Under the pieces are notes generated by a model. It saw only the letters and a list, made by a program, of their open reading frames with translations, searched no databases and was not told where the DNA came from. Position numbers and translations under genes: made by a program. From Marinihelvus fidelis (lineage in GTDB: Bacteria; Pseudomonadota; Gammaproteobacteria; Xanthomonadales; SZUA-36): a stretch of 64,000 nucleotides of DNA. The stretch spans positions 1 through 64,000 of the forward strand of contig NZ_VYXP01000009.1 of assembly GCF_008725655.1 (NCBI RefSeq). The letters are read 5' to 3'. Every line of letters starts with the position of its first letter. Position 1 is the first letter of the stretch. Shown piece after piece: positions 47,693 through 59,380 of the stretch.

Positions 47693-47712
47693 GTATCACT
47701 GTATGATACAGT
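47693..47712 (+). promoter_or_regulatory. Operator palindromes at the gntR promoter
   Basis: Two overlapping inverted repeats: GTATCA-N5-TGATAC (47693-47709) and ACTGTAT-G-ATACAGT (47698-47712). TTGCGA (47682-47687) and GATACA (47705-47710) are 17 bases apart as a possible promoter. Placement eight bases before the start fits GntR autorepression. Confidence 0.6.
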
Positions 47713-47719
47713 GGGATTC

Positions 47720-48103
47720 ATGATCGTCATCGACACCGAGAGTCGTGAGCCCCTGGTCGACCAACTATGCCGGTCAATTCGCCAGGCGATCGCGTCCGGT
47801 GAACTCGAGCCCGGGGCAACCCTGCCCTCCGCGCGCCAGCTCGGCGCCGACCTTGATATCCATTGGAACACCGTCTCTCGTGCGTACCGCCAACTGGCCG
47901 ATGAGGGCCTGGTATTCGTGGCGCACGGTCGCAAGGCAAAGGTGATCAACCCGGGTAACGTCAAGCGAACGCCTTCGCCGGCCGATCTGGCCGCCCTGGC
48001 AAAGGCATTTCGCGATGCGCTAACGAACGCGAAACTGGCCGGAATTGATGAGCCGTCTGCGCGGGCGCTATTTTGCAAGGAGATGGACGAATGTCAGCTT
48101 TGA
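47720..48103 (+). CDS. GntR family regulator, YtrA-type
   Basis: A 127-residue regulator consisting of a GntR winged helix (ESREPLVDQLCRSIRQAI, TLPSARQLGADLDIHWNTVSRAYRQL) and a short C-terminal helix tail, the small YtrA layout without a large effector domain. GTG 47711 is a possible earlier start. The gene overlaps the next by 13 bases and has its own palindromic operator, so it probably represses the two-gene unit. The ligand is unknown. Confidence 0.88.
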   Translation: MIVIDTESREPLVDQLCRSIRQAIASGELEPGATLPSARQLGADLDIHWNTVSRAYRQLADEGLVFVAHGRKAKVINPGNVKRTPSPADLAALAKAFRDALTNAKLAGIDEPSARALFCKEMDECQL

Positions 48104-48984
48104 CTTGGGGAGACTTTTCGGTGTCGGTCGCTTACGGCGGCATTCTTGGGTTGGTCCTGTGGCTCTTGCACCGGCGACAAATTCGAAACTACAAGTTGAT
48201 GCCGCCTGAGAAGGTGATCGAAGAAATGGCCAGGAACCGATCGCCGCGTCGACTAATCCTCCACATCCTGCTGCCGGTCATTCCTGCCGTTATTTTTTTG
48301 CTCTATATCCTGCCGGGTTGGCTGGGTTTCAGGCTGAACTGGGCTTCGTTCATGATCGGAATCGCGCCTTACCTCATATGGCAACAACTGGTGGCACTGA
48401 AGTTCTATCGGTCGGTCGAGATGCGCTCCAACGAGGCCAGAATGGCCGAGCGCGGACAGGGCGGAATGCGTCTGGCCCTGCCCCGTGAGCGCAGGCTGCG
48501 TGATTTTTCGTCGGTGTACTGGCGCATGGCACCATTCCTTATTTGGTTTGTCGGCACCCAGGCAGCTGTTACGGGTCATCTACTGGGCTTCGGTCAATCC
48601 GGGCCCAATGGCCTGACCTTTATCCTCACGCTGGCGCTGGTGACGATTCCAGGCATGGTGTTTTTCTATTGGTTCGCCGGTCGTGTAATCCGTGAACCCA
48701 TTGATCTCAGGAGTGACGATCCGGCTCATTTCACAACTGACGTAGAGAAATACCTGCGTCAACGTGGAAACAGTGTACTGGCCATGGCCAGTGCGGCGAT
48801 GCTGGGAACGGTGTCTCTTGAGCTGGTCCTGGGTTTCGGGTTGCCCTACTGGCCGCTCTGGGTCGTATGGTTGTTGTTCGGGCTTTCCGGCCTTTGGTGT
48901 GCGATTGGTGGTGCAAATCAGTTGGCGGCGCTGGAGCGCAAACGCTGGAATGCGCAGGAAGCGCAGGAAGCGCTTCCGAACTGA
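48091..48984 (+). CDS. Integral membrane protein of GntR operon
   Basis: A 297-residue protein with about six hydrophobic segments (VSVAYGGILGLVLWLL, LILHILLPVIPAVIFLLYIL, FLIWFVGTQAAVTGHLLG, LTFILTLALVTIPGMVFFYW, and two near the C-terminus). The N-terminal half resembles small DUF1648-type proteins that pair with YtrA regulators, but the match is weak. AAGGAG is eight bases before ATG 48091, within the gntR coding end. Expression is presumably controlled by the upstream GntR protein. Confidence 0.7.
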   Translation: MSALTWGDFSVSVAYGGILGLVLWLLHRRQIRNYKLMPPEKVIEEMARNRSPRRLILHILLPVIPAVIFLLYILPGWLGFRLNWASFMIGIAPYLIWQQLVALKFYRSVEMRSNEARMAERGQGGMRLALPRERRLRDFSSVYWRMAPFLIWFVGTQAAVTGHLLGFGQSGPNGLTFILTLALVTIPGMVFFYWFAGRVIREPIDLRSDDPAHFTTDVEKYLRQRGNSVLAMASAAMLGTVSLELVLGFGLPYWPLWVVWLLFGLSGLWCAIGGANQLAALERKRWNAQEAQEALPN

Positions 48985-49211
48985 ACCTCACGCCAGGTTC
49001 TTCCCCAAAACATACGGTTTCATCCCCTGCGATTCGACTGGCAAGGTGATAGGATTGCCTGTCCGGGGCCTGTGATTCTTTCGTTGGAGCAGGGCTCACG
49101 TTCCCGATGAATTTAGAGCGCCCGATGGCAGGTTTGCCGCCGGGTTCGCAACCGTATCGCGTGTCGCCGCCAGGGCGGCTGCGTCATCCTGATGAAACGA
49201 GAACGCTGTAA

Positions 49212-51437
<2,226 letters not shown>

Positions 51438-51529
51438 TCCACGCTCGGCAAGGGACCTGCACGGCTGGTTTTTCGACCAGCCGTGCATCCGGTCCGACAC
51501 CGTGAGTCCGCAATCGGCCTGACTCGCGG

Positions 51530-51535
51530 TAGGAT
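51530..51535 (+). promoter_or_regulatory. -10-like TAGGAT before the TPR lipoprotein gene
   Basis: TAGGAT ends six bases before ATG 51542, so transcription would start at or near the start codon. A -35 is not evident. Confidence 0.3.
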
Positions 51536-51541
51536 AGGGGT

Positions 51542-52771
51542 ATGTCACGGATATCCCATCCCACCATAAACAGGGTCCGGGCATGGCTCAGTATCCTGTT
51601 GGCCAGTGGCCTGCTGCAGGCGTGTGCGACCACGGCTGGGCCCGCTTCCGGAAAAGACCTCAACATGCCGCCCCCGGTACCGGACTCGTTGCGGCCACAT
51701 TCCGCCATCACCGGCCCGTTTGGGCCGAAGCCAGCCATGCCGGCGCCGAACGAGTTGTTTGCCCTGACCGATGCCCAGGTGGACGAGTTCATGGCGTTCA
51801 TGGACGGGCCGCAGGCGCGCCAGGTGCCCAGGCACCGCCGGCTTTACGATTTCATCGAAGCGTTCAGCCAGGACTTCAACTACCAGGATGACACCCTGGG
51901 CGCGGGATTGGCCATGACGACCGGTAGTGGCAATTGCCTTTCGCTGGCCATTCTGACGACCGCGCTGGCACGGGTCGCCGGTATCGAGATTGGCTACCAG
52001 CTGGTCAGCGACGCGCCGGTCTACGAGATGGACGGCCAGGTGATCCTGAAGGGCGTGCATGTGCGTAGCCAGTTGTATGACCCGGCCGAGATGACCCCGG
52101 GTGCGCTGGTGATTGCGAACCGTGCGCGCATCATCATCGACTACTTCCCCACCGGCCGTGAGCGTTTCGTTGCCAACCTGGACGAGCGCCAGTTTATCGC
52201 CATGTACTACCGCAACATCGCCGCCCAGGCGCTGGGCGACGACGACCTGGGCCGGGCCTACTGGTACGCGCACGAATCACTCCGCTACGCCCCGGACCAC
52301 GAGGCGGCCATCAACACGCTGGCCGTTGCGCACCGCCGTATTGGTGACCCCATGCGCGCCGAGGAGCTCTACCTGTACGGCGTTGAGAATGCAGACAACA
52401 AACTGTCGCTGTTGAAGAACTACCGTGTGTTGCTGGCCTCCCAGGGGCGCGTAGCCGAAGCACGCCAGGTCGAGGCCCGGCTCAGCCGCATGGAAGACCC
52501 CAGCCCGTTCAACTGGCTACAACTGGCGCGCGATGCCAGCGACGAGGGCCAGTTTGATGACGCGGTGCGTTTCTACAACCGCGCGCTCGAGTTGGCGCCC
52601 TACATGCACGAGGGCTACGCTGGTATGGCGCAGGCGCATTACGCAGCTGGCGAAGTCGAGCAGGCGCGCCAGGCCATGGACGAGGCCATCCGCCGCACCA
52701 TGCGCGTCAGCACGCGCGAGGCCTACGAGGGCAAGCTGGCGGCGCTGAAAGCGAAATCCGACCTGCTTTAG
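51542..52771 (+). CDS. Lipoprotein with transglutaminase-like and TPR domains
   Basis: A 409-residue lipoprotein (lipobox LLQAC, Cys28). A papain/transglutaminase-like core is suggested by [21 protein letters not shown], with candidate nucleophile Cys132, and by the downstream HVRSQLYD segment. TPR repeats fill about residues 225-400 ([38 protein letters not shown]). Such lipoproteins sit at the inner face of the outer membrane, but no peptide-bond activity has been shown for this subgroup. It has no obvious partner; the aquaporin gene follows after 62 bases. Confidence 0.8.
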   Translation: MSRISHPTINRVRAWLSILLASGLLQACATTAGPASGKDLNMPPPVPDSLRPHSAITGPFGPKPAMPAPNELFALTDAQVDEFMAFMDGPQARQVPRHRRLYDFIEAFSQDFNYQDDTLGAGLAMTTGSGNCLSLAILTTALARVAGIEIGYQLVSDAPVYEMDGQVILKGVHVRSQLYDPAEMTPGALVIANRARIIIDYFPTGRERFVANLDERQFIAMYYRNIAAQALGDDDLGRAYWYAHESLRYAPDHEAAINTLAVAHRRIGDPMRAEELYLYGVENADNKLSLLKNYRVLLASQGRVAEARQVEARLSRMEDPSPFNWLQLARDASDEGQFDDAVRFYNRALELAPYMHEGYAGMAQAHYAAGEVEQARQAMDEAIRRTMRVSTREAYEGKLAALKAKSDLL

Positions 52772-52833
52772 TCACGAAAACCGCACTAGAATGGGCTGGC
52801 GGCCGCCTGGGCCGCGTGAGGGAGGCTCAAATC

Positions 52834-53526
52834 ATGAAAGCATACGCGGCAGAGTTCGTTGGCACGTTCTGGCTGGTCCTGGGTGGTTGCGGTAGCGCGG
52901 TACTCGCCGCGGCATTTCCCGAGTTGGGGATCGGGTTCATGGGCGTTGCACTGGCGTTTGGCCTGACCGTGCTGACCATGGCGTTCGCTATCGGCCACAT
53001 TTCCGGCTGTCACCTGAACCCGGCGGTGTCGTTCGGCCTTTGGGCCGGTGGACGTTTCCCGGCGAAAAAACTGGCGCCCTACATCATCGCCCAGGTGCTG
53101 GGCGGTATCGTCGCCGGCGGCGTGCTGTATGTCATCGCCACCGGCCAGGCCGGTTTCGACGTGGCCGCCAGCGGCTTTGCGACTAACGGTTACGGCGAGC
53201 ACTCGCCCGGTGGCTACAGCATGCTCGCGGCGCTGGTCTGCGAAGTGGTCATGACCATGATGTTCATCGTCGTCATCCTGGGTGCGACCGACAAGCGCGC
53301 GCCGGCCGGCTTTGCCCCCATCGCCATCGGCCTGTGCCTGACCCTGATCCACCTGATCAGCATTCCGGTCACCAACACATCGGTCAACCCGGCGCGCAGC
53401 ACCGGTGTCGCGTTGTATGTCGGCGACTGGGCCCTGGGGCAGCTGTGGCTGTTCTGGCTGGCGCCCATCGTCGGCGCGCTGTTGGGTGCGGTGATTTACA
53501 AGTTTATCGGTGGAAACAACGACTGA
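52834..53526 (+). CDS. aqpZ: Aquaporin Z
   Basis: A 230-residue water channel. The two NPA boxes that meet in the pore are in HLNPAVSFG and SVNPARSTG, and six membrane helices are visible. The narrow-pore His in [13 protein letters not shown] context and short loops fit the water-selective AqpZ group rather than glycerol facilitators. GGGAGG lies about ten bases before ATG 52834; a TAGAAT at 52787-52792 is a possible -10. The 3' side holds the unusual 23-bp array. Confidence 0.93.
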   Translation: MKAYAAEFVGTFWLVLGGCGSAVLAAAFPELGIGFMGVALAFGLTVLTMAFAIGHISGCHLNPAVSFGLWAGGRFPAKKLAPYIIAQVLGGIVAGGVLYVIATGQAGFDVAASGFATNGYGEHSPGGYSMLAALVCEVVMTMMFIVVILGATDKRAPAGFAPIAIGLCLTLIHLISIPVTNTSVNPARSTGVALYVGDWALGQLWLFWLAPIVGALLGAVIYKFIGGNND

Positions 53527-53544
53527 ACCCGGCCGTGAATGATT

Positions 53545-53636
53545 GGCTATAGCCAGTTGGGTTGGCTGGCTATAGCCATTCTGGCAATTCGGCTATAGCC
53601 AGTTTGGCAAATTGGCTATAGCCGAATGTGCTCGAA
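53545..53636. repeat. Four 23-bp-phased GGCTATAGCC palindromes
   Basis: The 10-base palindrome GGCTATAGCC occurs exactly at 53545, 53568, 53591 and 53614, that is, with a strict 23-base period. The 13-base spacers share a weak pattern (AGTTGGGTTGGCT, ATTCTGGCAATTC, AGTTTGGCAAATT). It starts 19 bases after the aqpZ stop and ends about 300 bases before the surface-protein gene. The array could be a cluster of protein-binding sites or a transcriptional barrier; the units are too short for CRISPR. Confidence 0.85.
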
Positions 53637-53943
53637 TTGGGGGGCGTTGATACGAATCGCCGCCGCGTTACGTATAAGGGTGTAACCGGGCAGTGTGGGT
53701 TGCGTTCATCGTTTGTTAAGATGTCGTACATCCGCTGTGTACTTTTTGCATCAACATGTTTTAGTATGTTGCGGGTTCATGGCATCTTTTCCATGACACT
53801 CTGAACGGGGGAACAGTCTAGGATCGAGTACGCACCTTGATCCAAGTGGCTGTTTTCAGGGGCCGACAGGGACGGTCGGCGACAACGACAGGAGGTACAC
53901 GGCGGGACGCCGCGTGCTTCCGAAAATAAATAGGGGAGACCTC
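53637..53943. promoter_or_regulatory. Long leader/regulatory region of the surface-protein gene
   Basis: Gene-free, locally A/T-richer sequence. It contains two inverted repeats with 8-base spacers, CAACAT-N8-ATGTTG (53752-53771) and TCATGG-N8-CCATGA (53777-53796), a short GTACA/TGTAC pair near 53726-53742, and a stem CCGAC-N6-GTCGG near 53861-53876. AGGGGAG precedes the start by about five bases. I see no coding sequence and no known riboswitch. Confidence 0.5.
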
Positions 53944-56900
53944 ATGCGGTTTCTGTCGAAGTACGCGGCCCACCAGAATGGCCGTGAATCCGTCGCGCGC
54001 ACGCGCCCGTCTTTAACTGTATTCCAACGAACCGGCTTGCTGGCATTGGCCATTGCAATGTCCTGGTCTGGCCTTGCCCAGGCACAGATTCTGCCGGTTG
54101 TCAGCCGAAACAACTTTGTCTGTCCGGGTAACTTCCCGGGCGCGAGTTTTGGCTGTACCTCCAATGACATCAGCATTGCCTCCACCACGGTCGACAGTGG
54201 TGAAACCATGTGCATGGAAGGCGACAGCATTTCCGTGACCGTGGCCATGCAGCTGGAGCAAAACGGTAGCAGCCGTTATGACGCCCTGGTCTGGATCGGT
54301 CAGTCCGGCAACGACCCCAGGGTTGCGGTTCCATTGGATGGCAGCAACCAACCGACCGGCGAAGCCTGTTTCGTCTCGACATTGCCGGGATTTGAGGTCG
54401 GCAATGCCGGGTTTATCGACCTGGAAAACGGCGCAGACGCATGTAACGACTCGGCCAACGCCAACACGCCCATTGACCAGATCGTTGGACCCATCACGGT
54501 GACCTGCGCGGACTCCGACAACGATGGCCAGCTCGATCTGCAAGGCCTGATCACCTGGCAGAACAACTCGGGGCAGGCCAACTGTGGCGACCCCGGTGCG
54601 GATCCGCTGACGCCGCATCCGGATACCGGTTTCAGTCTGATCCCCAACTCGAACAACCCCAAGTGCCGTTTCGGTACGGTCAATGTGCCGGTGGAAGTGC
54701 GTAATGCCAGCCTGACCATCGTCAAGCAGTACACGCCGGGCGGACAGGACTTCACCTTTAACCTGTCCCCGTCGATTGACGGCACGGCTTCTTTCATTCT
54801 GACGCCCACCGGTGGCAACACCGATGAGCAGTCCTTCACGCTGGCCGTGCCGGATGGCGGCACCGGCGTGCAGATTACCGAGAACACCGTCATCCTGCCG
54901 AACGGCATCGTGCTGGACAGCGCGACCTGTGACAGTGGCAAGGGTGACCCGCGCAATGGCATTACCCTGAACCCGGGTGATGATGTGACCTGTACCTTCG
55001 TTAACACGGTGCAGGGCTCCGTTGACATCAACAAGACCGCATCGCCGACGTCCGTTAACGCGGCCGATACCCCGGTGACCTACACCTTCACCCTGACGAA
55101 CGACGGTCCCGTGCAGTTGACCAACGTTGGCGTGACCGACCCGCTGCCCAACCTGGGCCCGATCAGCTGTGGCAACACCAGCATCAACAACGCGCCGTTC
55201 ACCAATGGCGCGGGCACGCTGGACCCGGGCGAGAGTGTCGCCTGTACGGCCACCTACGTGTTCTCCCAGGACGACATGAATGCCGGTGGCAACCTGGTCA
55301 ATACGGCCACGGTGTCCGGCAGCTACCCGGGTGGCACGGCAATGGATAGCGATGGCGCCTCGGTGGCGGCCATCCAGAACCCGTCGTTGCTGCTGCGCAA
55401 GGCCGCGTTGAACGAGGCGCTGGTGTCCACCGACTCCTACAGCTTCGTCGGCGAGGTGATTACCTACACCTATGACGTCACCAACACCGGTAATGTCAGC
55501 CTGCCGGGCCCGGTGACCGTGGTCGATAACCAGACCGCCGCCAACCAGCCGGCGCCGGTTTGCCCGGCCGTGACGACCGTGGGCAACAACGATGGCAACC
55601 TGGATCCGCAGGAAACCATCCAGTGCTCCACCACGCGAACGATTACGCAGGCCGACCTGAACGCCGGCCAGATTCTTAACCTGGCCACGGCCAGCGCCGG
55701 TGGAACGGACTCCAACCAGGACTTCGCCACCATCGACGCACAGCAGTCCCGCACCCTGGGCCTGCAGAAGATGGCCAACCCGACCCAGTACAACATGGTC
55801 GGTGACATCATCAGCTACAGCTTTACGGTAACCAACACGGGTAACGTTTCCCTGGCTGGTCCGGTGACGGTTAATGATGACCAGGAAACGGTCACCTGCC
55901 CGGCCGTCACGACCGTGGGTAACAACGACGCCAACCTGGATCCGGGTGAATCCGTGGTCTGTACCGCTTCGCGGACGATCGACCAGGCGGACATCAATGC
56001 CGGTTCGGTCACCAACGTGGCAACGGCAGCCGCCGATGGCGTGAACTCGGGCCAGGCCCAGGCCACCGTCACGGCCAACCAGAATGCTTCACTGGCGCTG
56101 TCCAAGTCGGCCAACCCGACCACGTACGCGGCAAACGGCGACCAGATTGTCTACACCTACCAGGTGCAGAATGACGGCAACGTGTCGCTGCCGGGTCCGA
56201 TCACTGTTTCGGATGACCAGACGGCGGGCAACCAGCCGGCGCCGACCTGCCCCGATGTCAGCACGGTGGGCAATAACGATGGCAACCTGGATCCGGGTGA
56301 AGCGATCAGCTGTACTGCGACGCGAACCATCAGCGATGCCGACCTGGGTGTGGACTCCATCACCAATGTCGCAAATGCAAGCGCGGGCCAGACCATGTCG
56401 AACAACTCGCAGGCGACGATCAACAACATCCAGAACCTGGAGTTGGTGCTCGACAAGTCTGCCGACGTGGCAACCTACAACGCCGTGGGCAACGTGATCA
56501 CCTACAGCTACCTGGTCACGAACCAGGGCAACGCGCCGATCAGCAACATCTCGCTGAATGATGACCAGCTGGGCGCCATTTCCTGCCCGATGGGTACGCT
56601 GGGCGCTGGTGCCTCCATGACCTGTGAGGCCACGGAGACGATTGATCAGATGCATCTCGATGATGGCTCAATCACCAACATTGCACAGGCGTCAGGCCTG
56701 GGTGATGGCCAGGAAGGCGAAGTGCTTTCCAACGAGGACACGGTCACCGTCAACGCCGTCCAGCGCCGCACCATCAGCCTGGACAAGATCGGTGCACCGA
56801 CCACGTACTCGGCGGTGGGTGACATCATCACCTACGACTACACCGTCACCAACACGGGCAACGTGACCCTGAACGGCCCGCTGGTTGTCGTCGATGACCA

Positions 56901-58170
56901 GATCGCCATGGTGACCTGCCCCGACGTGATGGAGTTCGCTCCGGGTGCGTCCGTGGTCTGCCAGGCGACGGATACCGTGACCCAGGAAGATATCGACAAC
57001 GGCTCGATCATCAACCAGGCCACGGCGACCATCGACGGTGTCAGCTCCAATGCCTCGACCTTCACGGTCACCGCCGTCCAGAACCGAAGCATGTCCCTGG
57101 ACAAGACGGTCATGCCGACAACGTACTCCCAGGTTGGAGACGTGCTGGCGTACACCTTCGTGGTGACCAACACGGGTAACACCACGGTGACGGGCATCAG
57201 CATCGACGATCCCTTGATCACGGATGCGACGTGCCCGCTGACCGAGTTGGCACCCACCGAGTCCATGAACTGCACCGGCAGCCTGACCGTCGAGCAGTCA
57301 CATATTGATGACGGCAACGTGCTGAACGTGGCCCGAGCCAACGGTGACAGTGACACCCAATCGAACCAGGCCGATGCCAACGCGACGGTCGAACGCGGTA
57401 GCCTGTCCGTGGTCAAGGTGGCCAACGGTACCGACCAGGCCTTCCAGTTCACCAGCGCAACCCTGGGTGATTTCGAAATCACCACGACGGATGGCGCGGG
57501 TAGCCAGGTGTTCCCGAACATTGTCGCGGGCGACTACGACATCGCGGAAACGGTGCCGGAAGGCTGGAACCTGGACAGCGCCACCTGTGACAACGGCGAC
57601 GATCCGGCCAGCATCACGCTGGGTAACAACGAGACGGTAGTGTGTACCTTCGAGAACTCTGAGCCGACGTTGACCGCCACGGTGCTCACCGAGCAGTGCA
57701 TCTCGGATACCCCCTGGGTTGATTACGCCCTGGGTGCCGAGAACTTCGAGCCTGGTGCGAACCCGGTCACGATCCGCTGGTACAAGGAAGACGGCAGCAA
57801 CGAGCTGGTCGAAGAACTGACCGGCCAGCCGCTCAGCGGCCGCCTGCTGTGGCCCGGTACCGTCGTTGACCAGAATGACATCGCTATCGACTGGCCTGGA
57901 TGGGAGTTGGTGAACGGTGTGTGGGTACAGATCGATGACGGCCTGCGTCCGACCATGCGCGTCGAGTTCGAGGTCAACCCGACGGTCGACGCGATCGTGA
58001 GCTACCCGCCGGCCACGCCGTTCTGTGCGGCCGAGCCGCCGCCGCCGGCACCGCCGCCGCCGCCGGCGCGTCCGGCAGTACCGGTCCCGGTCGACCAGCC
58101 GCTGGCCCTGCTGCTGATGCTGCTGTCGGTCCTGGGTGTGGCCTGGTACACGCAGCGAGGCCGCCTGTAA
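53944..58170 (+). CDS. Large exported protein with seven DUF11-like repeats
   Basis: A 1408-residue secreted or surface protein. A signal peptide covers about residues 1-46 (LALAIAMSWSGLAQAQ). A unique region (about 47-260) is followed by a prealbumin/SpaA-like module, seven DUF11-like repeats (about 359-1150), another SpaA-like module (VVKVANGTDQAF to VCTFENSEP) and a C-terminal end with a PPPPAPPPPP linker, a hydrophobic helix (LALLLMLLSVLGVAWY) and a basic tail (TQRGRL), which looks like an IPTL/PEP-type sorting signal. It may be an adhesin or stalk protein. The start at 53944 has a strong AGGGGAG. Confidence 0.85.
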   Translation: MRFLSKYAAHQNGRESVARTRPSLTVFQRTGLLALAIAMSWSGLAQAQILPVVSRNNFVCPGNFPGASFGCTSNDISIASTTVDSGETMCMEGDSISVTVAMQLEQNGSSRYDALVWIGQSGNDPRVAVPLDGSNQPTGEACFVSTLPGFEVGNAGFIDLENGADACNDSANANTPIDQIVGPITVTCADSDNDGQLDLQGLITWQNNSGQANCGDPGADPLTPHPDTGFSLIPNSNNPKCRFGTVNVPVEVRNASLTIVKQYTPGGQDFTFNLSPSIDGTASFILTPTGGNTDEQSFTLAVPDGGTGVQITENTVILPNGIVLDSATCDSGKGDPRNGITLNPGDDVTCTFVNTVQGSVDINKTASPTSVNAADTPVTYTFTLTNDGPVQLTNVGVTDPLPNLGPISCGNTSINNAPFTNGAGTLDPGESVACTATYVFSQDDMNAGGNLVNTATVSGSYPGGTAMDSDGASVAAIQNPSLLLRKAALNEALVSTDSYSFVGEVITYTYDVTNTGNVSLPGPVTVVDNQTAANQPAPVCPAVTTVGNNDGNLDPQETIQCSTTRTITQADLNAGQILNLATASAGGTDSNQDFATIDAQQSRTLGLQKMANPTQYNMVGDIISYSFTVTNTGNVSLAGPVTVNDDQETVTCPAVTTVGNNDANLDPGESVVCTASRTIDQADINAGSVTNVATAAADGVNSGQAQATVTANQNASLALSKSANPTTYAANGDQIVYTYQVQNDGNVSLPGPITVSDDQTAGNQPAPTCPDVSTVGNNDGNLDPGEAISCTATRTISDADLGVDSITNVANASAGQTMSNNSQATINNIQNLELVLDKSADVATYNAVGNVITYSYLVTNQGNAPISNISLNDDQLGAISCPMGTLGAGASMTCEATETIDQMHLDDGSITNIAQASGLGDGQEGEVLSNEDTVTVNAVQRRTISLDKIGAPTTYSAVGDIITYDYTVTNTGNVTLNGPLVVVDDQIAMVTCPDVMEFAPGASVVCQATDTVTQEDIDNGSIINQATATIDGVSSNASTFTVTAVQNRSMSLDKTVMPTTYSQVGDVLAYTFVVTNTGNTTVTGISIDDPLITDATCPLTELAPTESMNCTGSLTVEQSHIDDGNVLNVARANGDSDTQSNQADANATVERGSLSVVKVANGTDQAFQFTSATLGDFEITTTDGAGSQVFPNIVAGDYDIAETVPEGWNLDSATCDNGDDPASITLGNNETVVCTFENSEPTLTATVLTEQCISDTPWVDYALGAENFEPGANPVTIRWYKEDGSNELVEELTGQPLSGRLLWPGTVVDQNDIAIDWPGWELVNGVWVQIDDGLRPTMRVEFEVNPTVDAIVSYPPATPFCAAEPPPPAPPPPPARPAVPVPVDQPLALLLMLLSVLGVAWYTQRGRL
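55018..57402 (+). repeat. DUF11-like intragenic repeat array
   Basis: Seven protein repeats of about 105-125 residues begin near 55018, 55381, 55750, 56086, 56438, 56770 and 57088. Each opens with a K-P-T-x-Y or similar strand and a VTNTGN core, then a VxDDQ turn, a CPxVTTVGNND-type loop, CTATRTI and a closing NVATA strand. Repeats 2-4 are the most alike, suggesting recent internal duplication. Confidence 0.8.
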
Positions 58171-58250
58171 CGCAAGGGGATGAGAGGGCCGGGCCCGCAA
58201 GGGTCCGGCTCGTTTCTCCAGCCTGACAGGCTACTTTGATCAGAAAGAGA

Positions 58251-58276
58251 ACCGGCGCCGATGCGCCGGTTTTTTT
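58251..58276 (+). terminator. Rho-independent terminator of the surface-protein gene
   Basis: ACCGGCGC (58251-58258) and GCGCCGGT (58263-58270) form a perfect stem with a CGAT loop, followed by seven T. It overlaps the stop of the convergent gene by two bases. Confidence 0.9.
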
Positions 58277-59354
58277 ATGGCTGGGGTTTGCTGCCGAAGC
58301 AGGGCAGCACGTCGCGTTCGAAGTAGGGGGGCTGGTTGACCCAGAACATGATGTCGACGTTAAGGAAGTCGGCGGCGAAGGCGTGCAGTAGCGGCACCAG
58401 GCTGCCGGCGGGTTCATTTGCGGCGACTTCGCGCCCGGTCACGCCGGCATAGTTGCCGTCCTGCACGGCGATGCCCAGCGGCACGCTGTATTCATCCTCG
58501 TGCATCATTGCGAGTGCATGGTTGAGCTGGCCCCGCCGCGTCACCATCAGGTCCGGTGCGCCCAGGCCGACGCCGATGGCCTGGCCGTGTTCGTAGATGG
58601 ATTCCAGGTAGCCCTCGTCCTCCCACGGTAGCCATTCACCGGGCATGAAGTTGGCGTATTGCATGGTCATGGAGACATCAAAGGCGGAACCCAGTGCCGA
58701 CATATTGGTCTTCAGCGCCTGGGCGTAGGCCTCGGGCGTGAAATCGCCGGATGAGACCTGGCTGACACCGATGGCGGACTCCTGCAGGTTGATGCCGGCG
58801 ATAGTCCCGTCGAAGGCCCCCGCCAGGGCTTCCAGCAGGGCCGCAAAACGGGCCTGGACGGCCGGGTTCCAGCGCTTGACGACCCAGCCCTCGGTATCCC
58901 CTTCATCGGTGTACTGTGGCACCGCACCACCGGCGAACTCGTCGCTGAGCAGGTAGTCGGGCGCGGGCTGGTATGGGTCAAAGAATGTCGCGTCCTGAAG
59001 TTGGATCCACAGGGATTTTCCATGGCTCGCCAGGTAGTCAATATCTGCATGGATGCGACTGAAATCGTACTGGTCGCGCTCTGGCTCCAGGTCGCGCCAC
59101 AGGTACATGACCTGGGCGCCGGCGAAGCGCGGGTGCTGCAGCAGCGGGTGGCCCCGCAGGCTGTCACGGTCGCGCGCGAAATAGACGAAATGGCGGATGC
59201 CGTCGTCCGGCAGCGGGCATTCGGCCTGCTGGTACCGGGTCCAGGCGTCGGCGTAGCGGTCGGCGGGGTTCTGCCAATGGGCATCGTTGCCGGCCGCGCA
59301 CTGGGCATACAGGGCGATGGCCGCCGGGAGCAGGCACGGTTTGAACAGGGTCAT
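58275..59354 (-). CDS. Exported TIM-barrel glycoside-hydrolase-like protein
   Basis: A 359-residue exported protein of unassigned family. After a signal peptide (about 1-21), the sequence resembles (beta/alpha)8 hydrolases: VMYLWRDLEPERDQYDF at strand 2-3, GKSLWIQLQDATF, and GINLQESAIG with Glu192 at the position of a possible acid/base residue. A late VNQPPYFE segment follows. Sugar or glycan hydrolysis is inferred only from this outline. It sits opposite the amidohydrolase gene, separated by 26 bases from its start. Confidence 0.6.
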   Translation of the reverse strand: MTLFKPCLLPAAIALYAQCAAGNDAHWQNPADRYADAWTRYQQAECPLPDDGIRHFVYFARDRDSLRGHPLLQHPRFAGAQVMYLWRDLEPERDQYDFSRIHADIDYLASHGKSLWIQLQDATFFDPYQPAPDYLLSDEFAGGAVPQYTDEGDTEGWVVKRWNPAVQARFAALLEALAGAFDGTIAGINLQESAIGVSQVSSGDFTPEAYAQALKTNMSALGSAFDVSMTMQYANFMPGEWLPWEDEGYLESIYEHGQAIGVGLGAPDLMVTRRGQLNHALAMMHEDEYSVPLGIAVQDGNYAGVTGREVAANEPAGSLVPLLHAFAADFLNVDIMFWVNQPPYFERDVLPCFGSKPQP

Positions 59355-59380
59355 GCGCCGAGTTTAGCGCATGGGTTAGG

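Noticed and set aside
53545-53636. CRISPR array
   Set aside because: Repeat core is only 10 bases, the 13-base spacers are partly alike, there is no leader-repeat pattern and no cas gene in the window.
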